DNA from: Moringa oleifera
Taxonomy: Eukaryota > Streptophyta > Magnoliopsida > Brassicales > Moringaceae
Reading direction: 5' to 3'
Length of the DNA: 64,000 bases
NCBI GenBank assembly: GCA_021397835.1
Contig: JAJFZO010000094.1
Span: 11,012,001-11,076,000, forward strand
Translations under genes and position numbers: made by a program
Shown: one piece after another, positions 39,501 to 49,669 of the stretch
Layout: each line of letters starts with the position of its first letter
Numbering within the stretch: position 1 is the stretch's first letter
The notes under the pieces: model-generated
What the model was told of the DNA's origin: nothing
Databases searched by the model: none
The model's input: the letters and a program-made list of their open reading frames with translations, nothing else

Positions 39501-42500
39501 AGAGGCAAGGCTGGGAAATAGAGTTGAATCAGAAGACAGTCAATAATGTGCACAGAGGAGGTTAGTATCAGCACAGGCAAAAACAGAATTGGGCAGTATT
39601 CAGATCTAGTTGGGTGGCCGCAAGTGATATCAAGAAGCGAAGAATCTGGGCAGAATTCGTGACAGGGTAGGATTGACCAGTGGGCACTAGGATGAACAAA
39701 TCAATGCGATTCTCCATGACATAGAGAAGAGAAAATGTTTAGGGCTTAAGAAGGTTAAACATGTTTAGAATCATATCTTGAAATGTGAGAGGACTTAATA
39801 ATTCAAAAAAGATGGTGATAATTAAGCATGCGTTGAATAAGTGAAAAGCGGATGCGATATGCTTGCAAGAGACAAAAATTGAGAAGATAAATGATAGTAT
39901 CGTAAGAAGTTTGTGAAATAAAAGAGGAGTGGAGTGTAAGACATTACCATCTAGGGGGAGCTTAGGGGGAATTGTTATTATATGGAATAGGAGGGTTTGT
40001 GGGTGTGCGGAGGAATGGGCGAGGGAAGAGTCTTTATCATGCGTTTTGAGAATGGAGGAGAACAGGTTGGAATGGGTTGTTCACTGAGGTATATGGGCAT
40101 GTGGAAGGAGAGAGTCATGCAAATCTTTGGGAGGAGTTGAAGCAATGTACAAGGAAATGAAGCTTGCCATGGGTGATTGACAGGGATTTTAATGAGGTTT
40201 TATATGAATATGAGAGAAGGGAAGAGGAGGGGGAGGAACGGGTAGGAGCACTTTCTAGGATGTTATTAGAGAACTTGAATTAATTGATTTACCTCTTGGA
40301 TGAGGTGAGTTCACATGGTCCAACATGTGTGACAACCCTTCTTTTTCAAGACTTGATAGATTTTTTATATCAAGTTAGTGGGAGGAGGCATACCCAAGTG
40401 GGAGCCAGAGAATTTTGCAAAGGCTAGTGTCAGATCATTGCCCTATTTTGTTGGAGGTGGAAGGATTGCGTTGGGGATCTATCTCTTTTTGTTTTGAGAA
40501 TATGTGGCTCAAAGTTGATGGTTTTAGTCGTCTAGTGCAAGAATGGTGGGAAGATGATAAACCGATGGAAAATGCTAGCTATACGGTGGCTACTAAGTTG
40601 TAGAATTTGAAGCAAAAACTTAGAAGATGGAACAAATAGGAGGCGAGCAACTTGAACAAAGAAAAGAATCCTTATGGTTGGAGTGTCAGAGTAGAGTTCA
40701 AGGAAATAAGTGGTGTGAGTAATGAATGCATGTTCAAGCGAAGGAGCAAGGTTTCGAATGAATTGTCAGTCATTATGAAGATGGAGTGGATTTCATGGAG
40801 ACAAAAATCCAGAGCCTTGTGATTAAAAGGAGGCGGCAGAAACACAAATTTTTGATAGAACTGCAAATATACATAGAAGGCACAACTTCATCAATGCTTT
40901 GAAATTCAAGGGGCTAGTGATTGAGGAGCAAAGAGAGCTTAAAAAAATGATTAGAGAACTATAGTGAGCTGTATAAGGAAGAATATGATTGGAGACCCAC
41001 TTTGAATGGCTTGTCTTTTGATTGTATTGATGTTGACCTTTAGGGTTGGATAGAGAGACCGTTTGAGGAGCAGGAGGTTAAAAGAGCATCAAATGATTGT
41101 GATGGTGATAAATCATCAGGTCCGAATGGTTTTTCAATGGCTTTCTTGAGTCAATGGAGCACTATTAAGGGTGAGATCATGGCTATGTTTAAGGAATTCC
41201 ATGAGACTGGTAAGTTTGTTGCCTCACTATACACCACTTTTCTGTTGCTCATCCCAAAGAAAAATGAGGCTCATAGTATCAATAATTTTCGTTTTGCCAG
41301 TTTGATCGGTAGTGTGTACAAGCTTTTTGTTACGATGTTGGCTACTAGACTGAAAGTAATAGTGGATAAAGTGATTAGCGTTAATCAAGAATGTTTTTGT
41401 GAAAGGAAGATAGATCTTAGATGCAGCATTGATGGCTAATGAGATAGTAAGCCATCACTTGAGGTTAGGAATGAAATGGGTCATTTGTAAATTGGATATG
41501 GAAAATGCCTATGATCATGTGTCTTGGGGGTTTGTGGCATAGATGCTAATAAAGGTGAGGTGTGGAGAGAAGTGGTATATGTGGATCATGAGGTGCATTT
41601 CTACTACGTGATGAGGGTCCAACACAATTCTTCAGGGCTTCTAGAGGCCTAAGGCTGGGAGATCTTTTGTCTCCTCTTCATTTCATCATTGTCATGGAGG
41701 CTCTTAATTGTATGATGAATGTAGTGATCTAAGAAAATCTTACTGAGGGGTTTAACATGGGTAAAGGAGGGAGAGAGATAGTGGTTTCACACTTACTGTA
41801 TGTAGGTGACACTGTCCTGTATTGTGATGCAAAGGAAGAGCAGCTGATCAATGGGAGATATGTTTTTTTATGTTTTGAGGCAATCAAGGGTTTGATGGTA
41901 AACTTGAAGAAAAGTGAGTTGATTTTGCTAGGGATAGGAGTGGAAGGGGAATACCTTGCAAGTTCTTGGTTGTAAGGTGGAATCACTTCTAATTCAAAAC
42001 TTGGGTCTGTCTCTGAAGGCAAATCACAAGGAGAGAACAATTTGAAATAAGGTGGTGGAGAGAGTTGAAACACAACTAGGAGGGTGGAAGAGGGGATACT
42101 TATCCAAAGGGGGTAGAGTAACATTGATTAAGAGCACACGAGCTAGCATAGCAGTATATTTTGTTACTTTTTCCAATTCGGAGGGAATACTACATAGATA
42201 ATTTCTTTGGGGCAGTAACGACATTGGAAAATTTCATTTGGCTAATTGGGCGACAATGTAAGAACCATTAAAAACTGAGGGCTTGGGGATTAAGTCAATT
42301 CAATCCTTCAATAAGGCACTTCTAAGAAAGTGGTTATGGAGATTTATGCAAGAGAAAGACAACTTGTGTAGAAAAGTAGTGGAGGCTAGGTTTGGGGTGG
42401 AGGATGGGGCTTGGATGATAGTATTGGGGAGAGATAGTTATGGGATGAGGTTGGGAGGGCTATTAGAAAAGCGGTGGAAGGAATTTTGACCTTCGGTATG

Positions 42501-45223
42501 TTTCAAAGTGGGATGTGGACACTATGTCAGCTTTGGCATGGGTTCGCTGACACGGAGGATAATTTGGAAGGCTAAGGTGCCTCCTAGAGTTGCTTGCTAT
42601 GCATGAGTCAGCTGTTTGGGGAAAGCCCTTCACCGGTGACAACATGCAGAAGAGAAGAATGATTTTGGTAAAGAGGTGTTATTTATGTAAAGAGTGTGCT
42701 AAATCTGTCAATCATGTATTGCTATGGTGTAAATGGACGAGGCGGATTTGGGAATCTGTTTTAGAGCTGTTGGGAGGTGGTTGCGTCTGTGGCAGATAAG
42801 ATTGGTGCATGAGGAGGGATGCATGTGGTCAAAGAGAAGAGAAAAGCGGTTGTAAAAATTCCTTTACTGATTTTGTAGTTAGTATGGAATGAAAGAAATA
42901 GAAGAGCATTTGAGGGGAGGGAAACTTCTCTCTTTTTTGTTTAGGAATAGGTGCTTTAAATATTGGGAGCTTGGGTTAAAGGGGAGAATTTTGTAAATGA
43001 TAATGATTTAGTGGAATTCATTGAATTTCTCATCTCTTGTATCATACTGGTAAATGGAAGGCACCCCCTTGGTGCCATTATAGTAATATAATTATACGTA
43101 TTTCTATCAAAATAATAATAATAATAATTGAGCTTAAGTTTTTAATTTTTTCTTTTATCCTGTCCCATTTTTGGCTGGTAAACATGCAGTCATATATATA
43201 GGTCTATTATTAAAATTCATGCCAAGTAAGACCATGTTACCTATCCTATGTGTGTGTTTAGGAATCTTTAGGTCAGTGTCTCTCCTGTTATATCTACTAA
43301 TGGGGATGTGGTCCTCTGAATGCCTCTAGTTTTGAACAATGTCATTTAAGCTTCGTCCCATTCCCTTACAGGATGCTGGTCTTACTTCTATTAGTTTCTC
43401 GCAGATTTTAGCTTTATGATTAAGATATATGAGAAACTTGTACTGGTTTCATTAGTCACCACTGAATTGCGAACTTTCCATATATGAAAATGTTATTGCA
43501 TATATAACAGGTAACTGAAACTTCTTTTCTTTGTCAGCTGAAAAAGAGGAGCTGCAACCAGATAGTATATTGAATATCAGATACGGAATTTCTGGTGATA
43601 GAACCATTGGAGCTCACCCACCAGTGGTTGTAGAATCCTCTGGACTTGATACTGCTAGGCAGGATCTGATCTTCAGGAGTGCACTTGTTTTGCAGCAGCC
43701 TGTGCTTGATCCATGCTTGGCTGTTGGGTTTCTTCCTCTTTCTTCTAGTGGCCTTAGAGTCGGGCAACTTGTTACCATGAAATGGAGGGTTGAAAGATTG
43801 AAGGATCTGGAAGGGAATGAAGTTTCTCAACACAACGTAAGTCCTGGAACAAACCTAATCTTGACTAACAGATAAAAATAGTAGTCAGACTTAGCCTAAA
43901 AGAGTTCCTTTCTTGTCTACATATTTAAGCTTATTGGTGGTGTGTTCTTTATTCCACTTTCAATGACTCCGAGTTAGTGTCTGATAAAAAATGACTCAAG
44001 TTAGTGTCATATTTTTGAGAGGCATGTGATTTAAACTTTCTTTCCAAAAACTGGGGTGATCTTTTATGGACATGGCCAGTCCTTGTTCCAATGAAAGTGT
44101 TTTCGGTTATACAATGTTGCATAGCTACTGGCCTCTGTTGAAAGCATTAATATATAAACAATGTGAAGAGTATACTTCAGGCTACTAAAATGTCACATTA
44201 CTGCTGGCCTATGTTGAAACGCATAAGTATATAACCTGTGTGAAGAGGACAGGGTTGTGTTGGCTTTTTCAATCTTTTTTTTTTTCTTTTTAACCAAAAG
44301 GGGAAAGGAAATCCCTGTCAAAATTTATTAAGCTGGGTAGGTAATTTGGAAAAAGAAAGTAACTAGAATTTCAAGTGGTTCTGATTGTTCGGGACCCCAG
44401 AAAACTAAAACTTCTCTTGACAAGGCTCAAGAGAACCATTCACTTAGTTTAGTTTTCTTGAGGTTCGCCTTTTCTTTTCTATGCTAATTTTCGGGTAAAA
44501 AAAAAAAATTCTTGAGTTTCATATGCTGAAGACAATGATAAGTGTAGAACAGGAAATTGTCTCGTTCTCCATTTTCCTCAGTGTTGACTAGCTGCACATG
44601 AAGGTTAATGAAAGTAATACAAAACCATTCAATATCTTATTTGTACAGCCAGTCACTTTGTTCTTGGTTTCCCTTCTGAGATGTGATTGGGATAAGGTGG
44701 GTTTTCAGAGTTGTGTTGATTTCCTGAAAATAGTGGTAAGCTGTTAATGAATGGTAAAAACTATCAATTTATGCATACATACAGGATTCTGTAACTTTAT
44801 GTTTTTTGTGCAGCAGGATGAGGTGTTATTCGAAGTTGATGCAAATCCTGAGAATTGGATGATTGCTGGGAGAAAGAGAGGGCATGTTTCCCTCTCAAGG
44901 AAGAAAGGTTGTCATGCCATTTTTTTAAAAAGAAAAGTTTATTTAAGTCTCAAAATCTAACAATAATATCTTGTACCTTCTAAACAGCAGGAAAAGGCTG
45001 TGACACATATGACCTTTGGAATTTAATCATCCTTTCTGTTATGGCAGGTTCAAGGATAGTTATCTCAGTGTTATGCGTACCCCTGGTTGCGGGCTATGTT
45101 CGCCCCCCTCAACTTGGATTACCAAATATGAACGAAGCAAATATAAGTTGCAGTCCTCCAGGGCCTCATCTGGTGTGTGTCTTGCCTCCTGTTCTCAGCT
45201 CCTCGTTCTGTGTGCCAGCGTGA
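24573..45223 (+). CDS. TRS130: TRS130/TRAPPC10-type subunit of the TRAPPII complex (CLUB)
   Basis: TRAPPII tethers vesicles and regulates Rab-A GTPases at the trans-Golgi network; in Arabidopsis this subunit (CLUB/VAN4) is needed for cytokinesis and auxin-carrier traffic. The 21 exons are 24573-24636, 25593-25822, 27045-27226, 28078-28261, 28576-28666, 29052-29212, 29913-30002, 30173-30334, 30589-30650, 30846-30936, 31747-31910, 32042-32252, 32536-33081, 33179-33391, 33533-33926, 34093-34183, 34312-34396, 37530-37719, 43538-43836, 44817-44907 and 45048-45223. All join in phase to about 1258 residues, against the 1259 I recall for Arabidopsis. Characteristic stretches are ANYLAQFQTIKNSCDHL at the N-terminus, NYHRSWWKRHGVVLDGEIA and YEKVCALYAGEGWQDLLA in the middle, and MKWRVERLKDL and VPLVAGYVRPPQLGLPN near the C-terminus. 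Intron 10 has a GC donor and exon 20 a doubled acceptor. Introns 17 and 18 contain LINEs, yet the exons look intact. Confidence 0.95.
25945..25972. repeat. CATA/TATG microsatellite in TRS130 intron 2
   Basis: CATACATACATATATATGTATGTAT forms an almost perfect self-complementary simple repeat inside intron 2. A TG-rich simple repeat follows further down the same intron near 26970-27000. Confidence 0.7.
33997..34016. repeat. (CTT)n microsatellite in TRS130 intron 15
   Basis: Six consecutive CTT units are followed by a T-rich then A-rich tract, in the intron between exons 15 and 16. Confidence 0.7.
34700..36833 (+). mobile_element. 5'-truncated, internally deleted L1-type LINE in TRS130 intron 17
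   Basis: Decayed non-LTR retrotransposon in the same orientation as the host gene. Readable parts in order: a pre-RT segment with FFHKTTN and MQIDGEIL (about 34790-34910), the start of reverse transcriptase with CDGDKTPGPEGFS (about 35000-35200), then a jump straight to post-palm sequence SAVKINVRKTEVAVL (about 35300). After that come LGLPLGARHKK...LAGWKKK and IGRLTLIKPS, and a zinc-finger/RVT region (LRKRGKILVNRCYMCKEQ, about 36360-36420) with FWIVWREKNRRAFGN (about 36590). The central RT catalytic block is missing. The 3' end is the hairpin GCACCCCCTTGGTGC (36778-36792) and a short A-rich tail. No convincing target-site duplication was found, so the left boundary is approximate. Confidence 0.85.
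36778..36792 (+). repeat. Hairpin at the 3' end of the first LINE
   Basis: GCACCCCCTTGGTGC can fold into a GCACC/GGTGC stem with a five-base CCCTT loop. The same core is at the 3' end of the larger LINE at 43060-43076, so it appears to be a shared terminal feature. Confidence 0.65.
36860..37332 (+). mobile_element. Second LINE 3' fragment in TRS130 intron 17
   Basis: A separate LINE tail lies directly behind the first element. It repeats the zinc-finger/RVT region with a different sequence: KLIWKLDAPLKVPFFTWEA, LQIRGMSLANRCFSCKEQ, then, after stop codons, WCNWTKQIWETLLALMG and LAWGERNMRVFEG. It ends in an A-run at about 37327. Two copies of the same domain in a row show two independent insertions rather than one element. 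Only the last 470 bases are present, which is usual for 5'-truncated LINE copies. Confidence 0.75.
37932..37945. repeat. Left target-site duplication of the intron 18 LINE
   Basis: ATTGAGCTTATGTT matches ATTGAGCTTAAGTT at 43127-43140, directly after the (AAT)n tail, with one mismatch in 14. A 14-base duplication is normal for target-primed reverse transcription. Confidence 0.8.
37946..43126 (+). mobile_element. Near-full-length, decayed L1-type LINE in TRS130 intron 18
   Basis: The element is bounded by a near-perfect target-site duplication: ATTGAGCTTATGTT at 37932-37945 and ATTGAGCTTAAGTT at 43127-43140 (13 of 14 identical). It ends in an (AAT)n tail. Readable in order: an ORF1-like region (about 38040-38400, with IFPEGSHGYGWW); an endonuclease (about 39766-40480: a decayed ISWNVRGLN motif with W read as stop, then ICLQETKIEK, GSLGGIVIIWN, and SDHCPILLE near 40430); reverse transcriptase (about 41040-41980: CDGDKSSGPNGFS, LLIPKKNE, KLDMENAYDHVSW, and YVGD at 41799-41810); and a zinc-finger/RVT region (about 42570-42780). 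Many stop codons and shifts mean it cannot encode active protein. It inserted in the sense direction of TRS130. Confidence 0.92.
43060..43076 (+). repeat. Hairpin at the 3' end of the intron 18 LINE
   Basis: GGCACCCCCTTGGTGCC forms a six-base-pair stem with loop CCCTT, about 50 bases before the (AAT)n tail. The first LINE in intron 17 carries the same core. Confidence 0.65.
43127..43140. repeat. Right target-site duplication of the intron 18 LINE
   Basis: ATTGAGCTTAAGTT follows the (AAT)n tail and pairs with the copy at 37932-37945. Together they fix the element's borders. Confidence 0.8.
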
Positions 45224-45913
45224 TGTTGCCCCTTGCTCTGCCTTGGTCATTATATTTTTTCACACTATTTGATTGTGTTAGTTTTGCTATTCAATCAGGT
45301 ATAGCAGCTATGACAGGTATCTATGTATCCAATTTTGACTGCCAATGATATTTGTAAATCTGTACTTCTCCGACTGTTCAAGAAAATTGCAGATTAGATT
45401 AGGCAGTTCTTTGGGTGATCATGAGGATATGTAACATGCTGCGCCATGTACAGTGTAACTTCTGTATTGTTCTTTGGTCGTACGGAGAGAACAAGGGAGG
45501 GATGATTTCTTTGTTTGGTAAACTTTTGTAGTTTCCACTTTTAAAAAGAAAGGTAAGTCTCAGAGTGGGATCAGGTGGAGTGTACTTGATGCTGCTGAAT
45601 TTGACCTGATTCATGTTCGTTATTACATGATGAGTTGTGAATGAAACCTCATCTCTCTTTCATTTTTTAATAGTCTCTTCCAAATTAATTTTAAAAATAT
45701 ATATATGTAGAAAACTTGTCTGTATGAACCAAGTGTCCTCCATTTTTTAGCTTACCTTAGTAAATCATAAGCTAATGTCCACGGTCCCCACGGAAGCCGT
45801 AGATGCTTCACATTCTCCTTTTGTATTAAACTTCTCTCTTCTTTTTACCAAATTGAAAAACTAAAGGTGACACAGAAGAATGGATCTCATTAAATGAACT
45901 GCAATTAAAATAG
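45224..45913. other. TRS130 3' UTR and spacer
   Basis: Downstream of the TRS130 stop. The first few hundred bases are probably 3' UTR. Nothing else is supported before the tRNA gene. Confidence 0.5.
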
Positions 45914-45985
45914 AGGTCCCACCGAGATTTGAACTCGGGTTACTGGATTCAGAGTCCAATGTCCTAACCACTAGACCATGGGACC
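45914..45985 (-). tRNA. tRNA-Gln(CUG): tRNA-Gln, anticodon CTG (CUG)
   Basis: The 72-base gene is read on the minus strand. The acceptor stem GGTCCC pairs with GGGACC. The A-box region is TGGTCTAGTGGTTAGGA, the anticodon arm is TTGGA-CTCTGAA-TCCAG, and the T-arm contains the B-box GTTCAAATC. The loop CT-CTG-AA gives anticodon CTG, reading CAG glutamine codons. There is no intron and no encoded CCA, as expected for a nuclear gene. An immediate TTTT run on the gene's strand (45907-45910 as AAAA on +) serves as the RNA polymerase III terminator. It probably belongs to the common nuclear tRNA-Gln set, not to organelle-derived DNA. Confidence 0.97.
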
Positions 45986-47220
45986 GTTTCAGTGTTAGAA
46001 GGTCTCACATAAAAATTTTGTCACGGGCACAATTTGTATGGGTCATTTCCCCTCCTTGAATAGAACGACCAAAGAAGAGCATTAAGGCGCCAAAATCCTG
46101 GTCCTGAAACTCCCTTCTGTCTTTGCCGTACATTCACCTTCCCGCCGGTGAATTCCACGGTCATTTTGCCCTAAACTTTCTCTCTTTGAATATAACATAT
46201 CCTCTATATATCTATGTTATTGTTCTTTCTCTTTTCTTTCCACCAGTTGCATCTTTGATTCGACATCCACTTCATTTCTTTTAATTGTTGTCATGATAGT
46301 TTCTTGAACCAATGAGGAACAGATTCTTCTTTGAACTTTTACCTCATAACTTACATAAATACTTATGTTATTGTGCATACACTTCTTATTTCTTCCTGTA
46401 AGGATATTTGTGGTTCAGTTTCAATTTCATTTATTCAAAAAGAAAAGAAATCTGGACATTCTTTAAATGGCTTTGAAGTTGGTTCTGAAATGAATTTCAA
46501 GGCTTTTATGGGTTATTGAGAATAGATGAAATTTAGTTCAAAAAAATCTTGGGATTGTTGTAGATTCTTTTGATGATGAGAGAGCAAATTTGATGCCATG
46601 TCTTAATGGATGTCCATACAATGCTGAATTTGTGTTAAAACTGTTTGTTGTGATGTATTTCTCACTGAAAACCAAACATATCCTCTCTTTTTATGCAGTA
46701 TCTTCTTCTATTTGTGTCATCACCATTGTTTTGGGTTCTGTTGCTTTAGTCTTACTTTGGTCTCCTTGTGTTTTATTTAGAACTGAATGTAAAAATGCAT
46801 ATTTATATGTTTGATTGTCCTGAAAACAAGGTAAAACACATTGGAGACAGTTCAAATTTCACTCCAGTTCTGTATTTGGTTGCTGAGAAAACTCTAGCAA
46901 GGAAAAGGGAAGAATGTAGACCTTGTCTAGTTATGGAGCACTCGTTGCCCTGCCTTTAATGTAAGACCATAATATATCAAGATATCATCATGATAAAGAG
47001 CTTTGTACTTTTTTTTGGGTAGCTTTAGGGAGTGATATTATTATTCTTCTATACTTTTTGTGTCTTCTAAGCCATGGTTCTTGAGAACTCAAAAATATCT
47101 TTCAATTAAACCAAAGAGTTCTTTAAGCTTCAGTTTGTCTGAAAACAGTTTCTGATTGGTTTAAACTTCTGATCGCTTTCTCTTGATTTGTTGTCTCAAA
47201 CTCAAAGCTTGATAACATGA
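45986..47220. other. Promoter and probable 5' UTR region of the GID8-like gene
   Basis: A TATA-like CTCTATATATC around 46202-46212 lies about 1 kb before the coding start, which suggests a long 5' UTR that probably contains an intron. A TGCAG precedes one of the candidate ATGs (47245) and would fit a 3' splice site. No separate gene is supported; the 60-74 residue open frames here have no motif. Confidence 0.5.
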
Positions 47221-49669
47221 ATGCGCACACTTATGTACATGCAGATGAACCAACGAGGGACGCTGCATGTGATTACTAAAGATTTGTGGAATAGTAGATT
47301 CAGTGACATCTTAATCAAGCAAGAAGATATGGATAAGTTGGTTATGAATTATCTCATGACAGAGGGCCATGCTTCAACTGCTTTAGAATTTTTCAGGGAG
47401 TCAGGCACTGAACGTATCCTTATTCTGCAAGTTTTTTAAATGTGGACTTTCATTCACTTAAATTTATTTCTCAAAAAAGGCTCAGTTCTTGTTTTCCTGA
47501 GTTCAGCATTGTCCAAAATAGCTGACATAGTTCTTCCCACAGTGGACTCTCGTGCTTCTGCTAAGATGGCCAGTCTATGTGATCAGATGAACGTAACTCT
47601 TAACATAGTTTCGAATCATTGTAACAAGGTAATCAGTTTTATTTATACTCTGTAACAGGACTCAGTATCGGTGAAGGAAAAAATAAAGCTTAAAAGGGAG
47701 CTTCAACACATTGCTTCTACCGAATAGCAATTATGTTATTAGGGACTGAGGCCATTTACTTCTTTTGTCAAGATACAATCCATAGAAATCAATGTTATTC
47801 TGAGGAAGTATTTCACAAATTTGATTAATTGGTACTTGAAATAAAATTTAAAAAAGTAAAAAGACTGTGATCTGTTGTTTCTATTAGAACATGAAAGTTT
47901 GGCTATTATTTGATGTATTTAAAGAATGTCAACTTGCATCTGATCCTCTATGGCTTTGGGTATTGTTTTAGCATCCTTCCTCTTGCTTTAAATGCCTAAT
48001 GTGTGAAGGCACATTGTCATTCAAACTCTTTATGAAGCAACATAATGCTTCCAGTGTCCTACAAAAGTTTCACTTTACATTAGGTAATTGTCCCTCTTTA
48101 CAATGCTGGAGAAATAACCTGTCCTTGCCCAACGACAAAGTTTCATGTTAATCTGCCTTGATGTTATGGAATCTTTCCTTCTCCATTTTTTTTCCTGAAG
48201 TAAATTTTATCTTAATGCAGATGTTATGCAGGGATAGAGGACTTCTTTTCCAGGTGCTACAGCAAAGGTTCATAGAAAGCATACGTAGTCGACTTATTGG
48301 ACTTGCTCTTCAGTTTGGTGATTCTATGGCACGACTGGTTGATTATGATGTAAATCTATCACATCTCGTCTTATTTATTGTGCCTGCACTTTGCTTTATT
48401 TTTAATTTGTACTTTTATCTTGGACATTACTCTATGAGTGTTTAGTGTCCACTGACGTTGATTAACAATCAATGGTCTTGACGTCTTCCTGCCTGTTATG
48501 GTGTTGTTAGAATTTCCTTAAATGTAATTGAGACATTTGATATGATTCTTAAATATTCTACAGCCACGCTTCAGGATAGTAACTGAGAGAACTGCTTCTC
48601 TGCTGATTTCTGAAGATCCATATGATTCCCCTGCTAGGGTGCTTCTGGGGAGGTCTCAGCTCCTGAAGACAGCAGATAGGATTAAATATGCGATCCTATT
48701 TTACCAGACTGATGAACCACAAGGTTAATATATCTGTCCCACTATCTTCGTATTTTTCTGTGTTCTCATCATTTCACAAACACCAAGGAAGACAGTATTT
48801 CTATGAATTTTTCTTTTAGTTCAATTCTAACTATTAGTTTACCTGGAATTTGATATTTCTGCAATGATGTTTCACAAACAATGTGCAGTTCTTAAAGGGT
48901 CATATTATGCTGTTATGTTTATCATACTTAGAGGATCTTCCTTTAAGGGAAGTCCATCCTTTTAGCATATTACCCGCCTGGTGCAATAGTGATCTTGCGA
49001 ATGTGTACCAGGCTCCTATGCAGGGTACTAAAAAGCATATTCCAATGGGGAAGATAAGTGTCTAAATGTAAGTACCAGAGACTAGTACTATTATTACTTT
49101 ACTATTATACGATGATAAGGGTACTACAGACAATTTTTCTTTTATTTATGTCATATGGTTTCGTTCATATTTGAAGAGAAATTTTGGATATGAAAATTCA
49201 AAAAATTTGAGTATGGATTTCTCTTTTAAATTGCTCCAACAGAATAAGAACACTTAATGCTGACAAAGTAAAACACACATTGTTGAACTTCGATGTCGAG
49301 AGTAATCTGTAAAGCAGCTACCTGTGAACAGTGAGTCAATAGGAGAAAAGAAAAAGACATTAAAATCTTACCATCGGAAAAAAGTTTAATTTTATGCAGT
49401 TTCTGTGTATTTGCATACTGATTTCAGTTTTATGCATCTGCTGTCATTTCATGTCCATGTCCTCTTCATGTACATCATCTTACTTGCAGTCACCAGTTTC
49501 AGGTGCAGATCCATTGCTTTTTGGGTTGTTAGATAAAATCGTTTCTATGGAGGCCGAGCTTCAAAAAGTGGTTTCTTATCCCCTTAATGAACTTCTCTTC
49601 CGCCCGTCCCCTAAAGATGAGGTTGATGCTTTGAGGATGTTGGACTTCAGATGTCGCACAGGGAAGTGA
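47221..49669 (+). CDS. Diverged GID8-like protein (LisH-CTLH-CRA domains)
   Basis: Five exons (47221-47413, 47543-47628, 48221-48349, 48564-48723, 49503-49669) join in phase to about 244 residues. In-frame ATGs at 47233, 47239 and 47245 give 236-240. GID8 is a scaffold subunit of the CTLH/GID E3 ubiquitin ligase. The first exon holds a clear LisH motif (EDMDKLVMNYLMTEGHASTA, then LEFFRESGTE), preceded by the family-like VITKDLWNSRFSDI. The middle aligns without gaps to the CTLH region of ordinary GID8 (FQVLQQRFIESIR against the usual FHLQQQRLIELIR). RTASLLISEDPYDSP corresponds to the CRA-region segment. Identity outside LisH is low and the C-terminus is unusual, ending in VDALRMLDFRCRTGK. Exon 5 uses the AG at 49501-49502; the earlier AG at 49489-49490 would shift the frame. 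Probably a fast-evolving paralogue; a recent pseudogene is possible but no break is seen. Confidence 0.75.

Noticed and set aside
41729..42124. 131-residue minus-strand frame inside the intron 18 LINE
   Set aside because: Antisense shadow of the decayed reverse transcriptase; no independent motif.
46573..46630. Box C/D snoRNA-like words (TGATGATGA ... CTGA)
   Set aside because: The spacing is possible, but no terminal stem and no C'/D' boxes were found; likely chance in AT-rich DNA.
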